The position numbers and the translations under genes were made by a program. Under the pieces are notes generated by a model. The model saw only the letters and a list, made by a program, of their open reading frames with translations. It was not told the DNA's origin and did not search any database. Of a stretch of DNA of 64,000 bases, positions 61,316 to 64,000 are shown one piece after another. The stretch spans positions 2,852,001-2,916,000 of the forward strand of contig NZ_CP060587.1 in NCBI RefSeq assembly GCF_014334735.1. Direction: 5' to 3'. Position 1 is the first letter of the stretch. Each line of letters starts with the position of its first letter. This DNA is from Aeromicrobium senzhongii (lineage in GTDB: Bacteria; Actinomycetota; Actinomycetes; Propionibacteriales; Nocardioidaceae).

Positions 61316-62908
61316 TCATCGGGACGTGACCCGCTGATGGATCTGCTCGACGACCTCACGGGCCGACACGATGCCGCCGTGCTGCCAGGCGATGGTGTGG
61401 GAGAGCCAGTCACCGGCGAAGTAGACGTTCTTCGTCGGGGCGACCAGACGGTCGTAGTGGCCGTCGGTGCGCGACCGCCAGCCGACCCAGGCTCCTTCGA
61501 TGTGCTTGACGGTCGACCAGTTGACACTGAATGCCGAGGCGACGTTCTGCTTGTAGGCCTGGCCGTGGATCTCCGCACCCTGCTCCAGCGCCTTGGCCAG
61601 CCGCTGCTTCGGTGTCAGCGCGCCGTAGGTGTTGGCGCTCGATCCGGTGTTGTAGTAACCGACCATCACGCCGCGCTTGCTGTGGAACCCCGAGCTGGGG
61701 TACCACATGTTCCCGAGCTCGTTGTTCGCGTTGGTGATGCCGCCGTAGATCTGGTGATCGAGCTCCCACCACCGGCGGGAGTACTCGATGCCGATCTTGC
61801 CCGCGTTGGTGACCGTCGGCGCCTGGAGCGCGGTGATGACCTCCGTCGGCAGGTTGCTGGGGATCTTCGCCGCGATCTGCGGCGGGACGGTGCAGATCGC
61901 GAAGTCCGCCTCGATCTTGCGCTTGGACTGACCCTGTTGATAGACGACCTCGACCCCCTTGGCCGTGTTCTGCAGCGACAGGGCCGGCGCGCCGAACTTG
62001 ACCCGGTGCCGGCCGATGGCACGGACGAACGCCTCGGAGATCGCCTGCATGCCGCCCTTGGGGTGAAGCATCTGCATCGCCTGGTCCCAGCCGCTCTCGA
62101 AAGAGAAGTAGTTGCCGATCCCACTGGCGAACACGTCGGAGAGGCTGAAGGGCTCGGTCGGCGTACCGGCGGTGACACCGGGCTCGACCGAGTAGCCGCG
62201 CCGGCCGCTGCCGGTGTACTTGAAGCTCGCGGCCGGGTCGCCGGGCACCTTGGGACCGATCGATCCGAAACTGCGGGCGAAGGAGATGATGCGTTCCTTG
62301 TCCTCGGTCGTCACGTACTGGTCGAGCGCACCCTGGTCGGTCGCCTTGGCCAGCAGCTCGGCCACGTAGCCGTACGTGTCGGCCTTGGCCTCGCGGTGCC
62401 TGATCGCCTGGCCCGACAACCCGTGATCCCCCGAGCGCCACAGGTAGCCGTGGGCGTTCTGGTTGACGAACGTCTCGAGCTCGACCCCCAGTTCGCGGCA
62501 GTAGTCGACCGTGACGTGGTGCTGCGGCAGGCGCCCCGCACCAGCGTTCATCCACTGGCCCCGACTGAATCCGGCGCGCTGGGTCTGACCGACGGTGTCC
62601 GTCACCTTGTCTCCACCCTGGACGGTCCAGGCGCGGCCACCGGGCCGCTCGTTGGCCTCCAGCACCGTGACGTCGTAGCCACCCTTGAGCAGCTCGTACG
62701 CGGCGGTGAGGCCCGCAACGCCAGCGCCGAGAATCACGACGCTCTTGCGACCGTGACGCCCCAGCGACCCCGGCTTGAGCGGGTTGAACGGAGGGGTGTT
62801 GGCCTGGGCGGCCGAGGTCATTCCCAGCGAGCCCATCGTGTGGAGCATGACTCCGGCGCCACCGGCGACGCCCACCTTCTGAAGAAAGTCCCTCCGAGTT
62901 TGTTGCAT
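61316..62908 (-). CDS. Tat-exported flavin monoamine oxidase
   Basis: A 530-residue FAD amine oxidase. Tat signal peptide with MQQTRRDFLQKVG near the start and cleavage after AQA; FAD Rossmann motif GAGVAGLTAAYELLKGGYDV with GGRAW at about 58-95; C-terminal FAD contact FAGDWLSHTIAWQHGGIVSA. A perfect AGGAGG site precedes ATG 62908. It should oxidise a primary amine or L-amino acid outside the cell, giving an imine, H2O2 and ammonia. The following gene is a secreted RidA protein, and the Tat genes (tatA, tatB, tatC) are adjacent. Confidence 0.88.
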   Translation of the reverse strand: MQQTRRDFLQKVGVAGGAGVMLHTMGSLGMTSAAQANTPPFNPLKPGSLGRHGRKSVVILGAGVAGLTAAYELLKGGYDVTVLEANERPGGRAWTVQGGDKVTDTVGQTQRAGFSRGQWMNAGAGRLPQHHVTVDYCRELGVELETFVNQNAHGYLWRSGDHGLSGQAIRHREAKADTYGYVAELLAKATDQGALDQYVTTEDKERIISFARSFGSIGPKVPGDPAASFKYTGSGRRGYSVEPGVTAGTPTEPFSLSDVFASGIGNYFSFESGWDQAMQMLHPKGGMQAISEAFVRAIGRHRVKFGAPALSLQNTAKGVEVVYQQGQSKRKIEADFAICTVPPQIAAKIPSNLPTEVITALQAPTVTNAGKIGIEYSRRWWELDHQIYGGITNANNELGNMWYPSSGFHSKRGVMVGYYNTGSSANTYGALTPKQRLAKALEQGAEIHGQAYKQNVASAFSVNWSTVKHIEGAWVGWRSRTDGHYDRLVAPTKNVYFAGDWLSHTIAWQHGGIVSAREVVEQIHQRVTSR

Positions 62909-63265
62909 GTGTTTCCTCCTGGACCAAGGTCTGTGACTGCGAACGGTCGCCCGAGAACATCCACCGGACGAACAGGAAGTTATGGAGGGGCCGTTTCGGC
63001 CACGGCACTCGTGGATGCCACTGAGGTAAACAGTCACTTACTCCGGCGACGGCAGACGCCGGGACCTCCGACAGCCTCGGATCCCAAGGAAAACATCGGG
63101 GCGACGGCCAGCTGGTGACCGTCTCGAGCGCATCCGCGTCGAAACACCAACGTCATCGGGGCACGTCACCGGATCGGTCGCGGGCAGCGGCCGAACGCGT
63201 CGCCGGCTGGCGGGGAGGGGGCGGACCGCGGGCGCCCGGCCGCGCCGGACTGCGGCCCGTGACGG
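62909..63265. other. Long leader between tatB and amine oxidase gene
   Basis: About 357 bases without a gene. It holds the promoter of the amine-oxidase gene on the minus strand and a small palindrome GGCCG-TTT-CGGCC (62990-63002). I see no rRNA, tRNA or riboswitch and no convincing coding sequence; longer readings on the plus strand lack a ribosome site and look like antisense shadow. Confidence 0.6.
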
Positions 63266-63499
63266 TCAGCGGCGCTGGGCGTCCTCGTCGGTCGAGAAGT
63301 ACTCGTCGAGGTCGAGATCGGCCTTCAGGTCCAGGTCGATCTGGGACTCCAGGTCCTCGCGCAGCCGCTGCGAATGCTCACGGAGCTCGCGGATCGTACG
63401 GCCGGCCGTGCGGGCCATGTGCGGCAACCGCTCAGGGCCGAAGACCACGAGCGCCACGAAGGCGAGCAACGCGAGCTCCAGCGGGCCGAGTCCGAACAT
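63266..63499 (-). CDS. tatB: Sec-independent translocase TatA/TatB-like subunit
   Basis: A 77-residue single-TM protein: N-out hydrophobic helix 3-20 (GLGPLELALLAFVALVVFG), the PERLP hinge typical of TatB, an amphipathic helix, and an acidic tail (DLDLKADLDLDEYF). Glu in the membrane segment favours TatB over TatA. ATG 63499. Divergent from tatA with a shared upstream inverted repeat. Works with TatC to export folded proteins such as the amine oxidase next door. Confidence 0.8.
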   Translation of the reverse strand: MFGLGPLELALLAFVALVVFGPERLPHMARTAGRTIRELREHSQRLREDLESQIDLDLKADLDLDEYFSTDEDAQRR

Positions 63500-63559
63500 G
63501 CCGCGACGCTAACACGCACCGCTGGTCCGGTCGCAAGGCTGAATCGGCCGGGAAACACA

Positions 63560-63590
63560 GGTTTCACGCGATCGTCTCGACGGTGAAACC
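63560..63590. promoter_or_regulatory. Inverted repeat between the divergent tatB and tatA genes
   Basis: Perfect eight-base arms GGTTTCAC / GTGAAACC, 15 bases apart, between the two tat start codons. It could be a regulatory site shared by both genes; no regulator is known. Confidence 0.45.
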
Positions 63591-63647
63591 CGCCATCTGG
63601 GGTGCTGGCTAGCGTGATGAGGGCACACCCACCACGGATGGAGAACC

Positions 63648-63881
63648 ATGCCTCATCTCGGCCCCACCGAACTGCTCATGATCGTCGGCGTCGTGGTCCT
63701 GCTCTTCGGCGGACGCAAGCTGCCCGAGCTGGCCCGCGGCACCGGACAGGCCCTGCGCATCTTCAAGTCCGAGGTCACCCAGCCCGACGAGCTGACGGCT
63801 GAGACCGACTCCCGGCCGACGTCGGACGTCGATCCGATCGCGACCGAGGTCGTCGCCGAGCCGACCAACCCGCGTTCCTGA
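63648..63881 (+). CDS. tatA: Sec-independent translocase subunit TatA
   Basis: A 77-residue single-TM protein: helix [20 protein letters not shown], hinge [16 protein letters not shown], then a polar acidic tail. The order F-G-G-R-K-L-P-E-L fits the TatA consensus. Good GGATGGAGA site before ATG 63648. Five bases before the next reading (tatC). Forms the protein-conducting pore of the Tat system. Confidence 0.9.
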   Translation: MPHLGPTELLMIVGVVVLLFGGRKLPELARGTGQALRIFKSEVTQPDELTAETDSRPTSDVDPIATEVVAEPTNPRS

Positions 63882-63885
63882 ACCC

Positions 63886-64000
63886 TTGTCCACCGTCGGC
63901 ACGCTCCGGGCCAAGCTCCGGCGCCGCACGGCCGCGAGCCGGCCCGGTGCGGCGATGACCTTCACCGACCATCTGCGCGAGTTGCGCCGACGTTCGGTCA
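63886..64000 (+). CDS. tatC: Sec-independent translocase TatC (start only)
   Basis: Only the N-terminus is in the window. From TTG 63886 or ATG 63955 the reading continues MTFTDHLRELRRRSV, the conserved TatC beginning (DHLRELRRR). ATG 63955 is the more usual TatC start, but actinobacterial TatC often has an N-terminal basic extension, so either may be right. The gene runs off the window end. Confidence 0.85.
   Translation, partial: MSTVGTLRAKLRRRTAASRPGAAMTFTDHLRELRRRSV

Noticed and set aside
63115-63612. A plus-strand reading of 165 residues over tatB
   Set aside because: Arg/Gly-rich shadow of tatB and its leader; no ribosome site or homology.

Overview
The window is 64 kb of very GC-rich actinobacterial DNA with dense operons and many 1-4 base stop/start overlaps. 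A complete mce lipid-import operon, an EtfD-type ETF oxidoreductase, a mycothiol-type DinB/MDMPI enzyme, a class E sortase, MprAB-PepD, an actinobacterial bifunctional Dcd and a TatA/TatB/TatC locus all point to Actinomycetota. A Nocardioidaceae member such as Aeromicrobium would fit, but that is inference from gene content, not a search.

Layout. 1-4.1 kb: amidase, methionine aminopeptidase and a secreted SpoIVB-like protein. 4.2-6.7 kb: a MaoC / acyl-CoA dehydrogenase / SDR operon behind a palindromic operator. 6.7-7.5 kb: class E sortase. 7.5-19.1 kb: one leftward mce operon (LPATG surface protein, MlaF-type ATPase, two YrbE permeases, MceA-F, two Mce-associated membrane proteins). 19.2-22.0 kb: ykoE-ykoD-ykoC ECF transporter under a TPP riboswitch. 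22.0-24.2 kb: LASTG-anchored surface protein with two copies of the ectodomain that also occurs in the mce-linked LPATG protein. 24.3-34.4 kb: DUF4916-like protein, MFS transporter, EtfD, an ABC exporter, pseudouridine catabolism (psuG-psuK), HAD phosphatase and dcd. 34.4-36.7 kb: universal stress protein, then a lower-GC segment ending at tRNA-Gly(CCC) that holds a Cys-rich secreted-type protein and a coupled two-TM protein. 36.7-41.6 kb: alpha/beta hydrolase, crotonase-like protein, uracil/xanthine permease, TSUP exporter, LysR regulator and a 36-residue membrane peptide. 41.7-49.0 kb: long acyl-CoA dehydrogenase, lipoprotein, small operon with DinB-like and papain-like proteins, SDR, MFS. 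49.0-53.4 kb: branched-chain 2-oxoacid dehydrogenase (E1a, E1b, E2) behind a CRP/GlxR-type palindrome, and an aminotransferase. 53.5-56.8 kb: EamA transporter, small membrane protein, LMW phosphatase, GNAT and fructosamine kinase. 56.8-60.5 kb: MprA-MprB-PepD. 60.6-64 kb: secreted RidA, Tat-exported amine oxidase, TatB/TatA and the start of TatC.

Themes. Lipid uptake (mce) and fatty-acid oxidation (two acyl-CoA dehydrogenases, MaoC, SDR, crotonase, EtfD) recur, suggesting a lipid- or steroid-using lifestyle. A second theme is the cell envelope: the sortase lies at the tail of the mce operon and its probable substrates lie at the head and just beyond. Several convergent gene pairs share very long, nearly perfect hairpins, probably two-way terminators. 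The strongest candidates for something undescribed are the mce-linked sortase/surface-protein set, the exported amine oxidase plus exported RidA, and the secreted-protein/membrane-protein pair beside tRNA-Gly.
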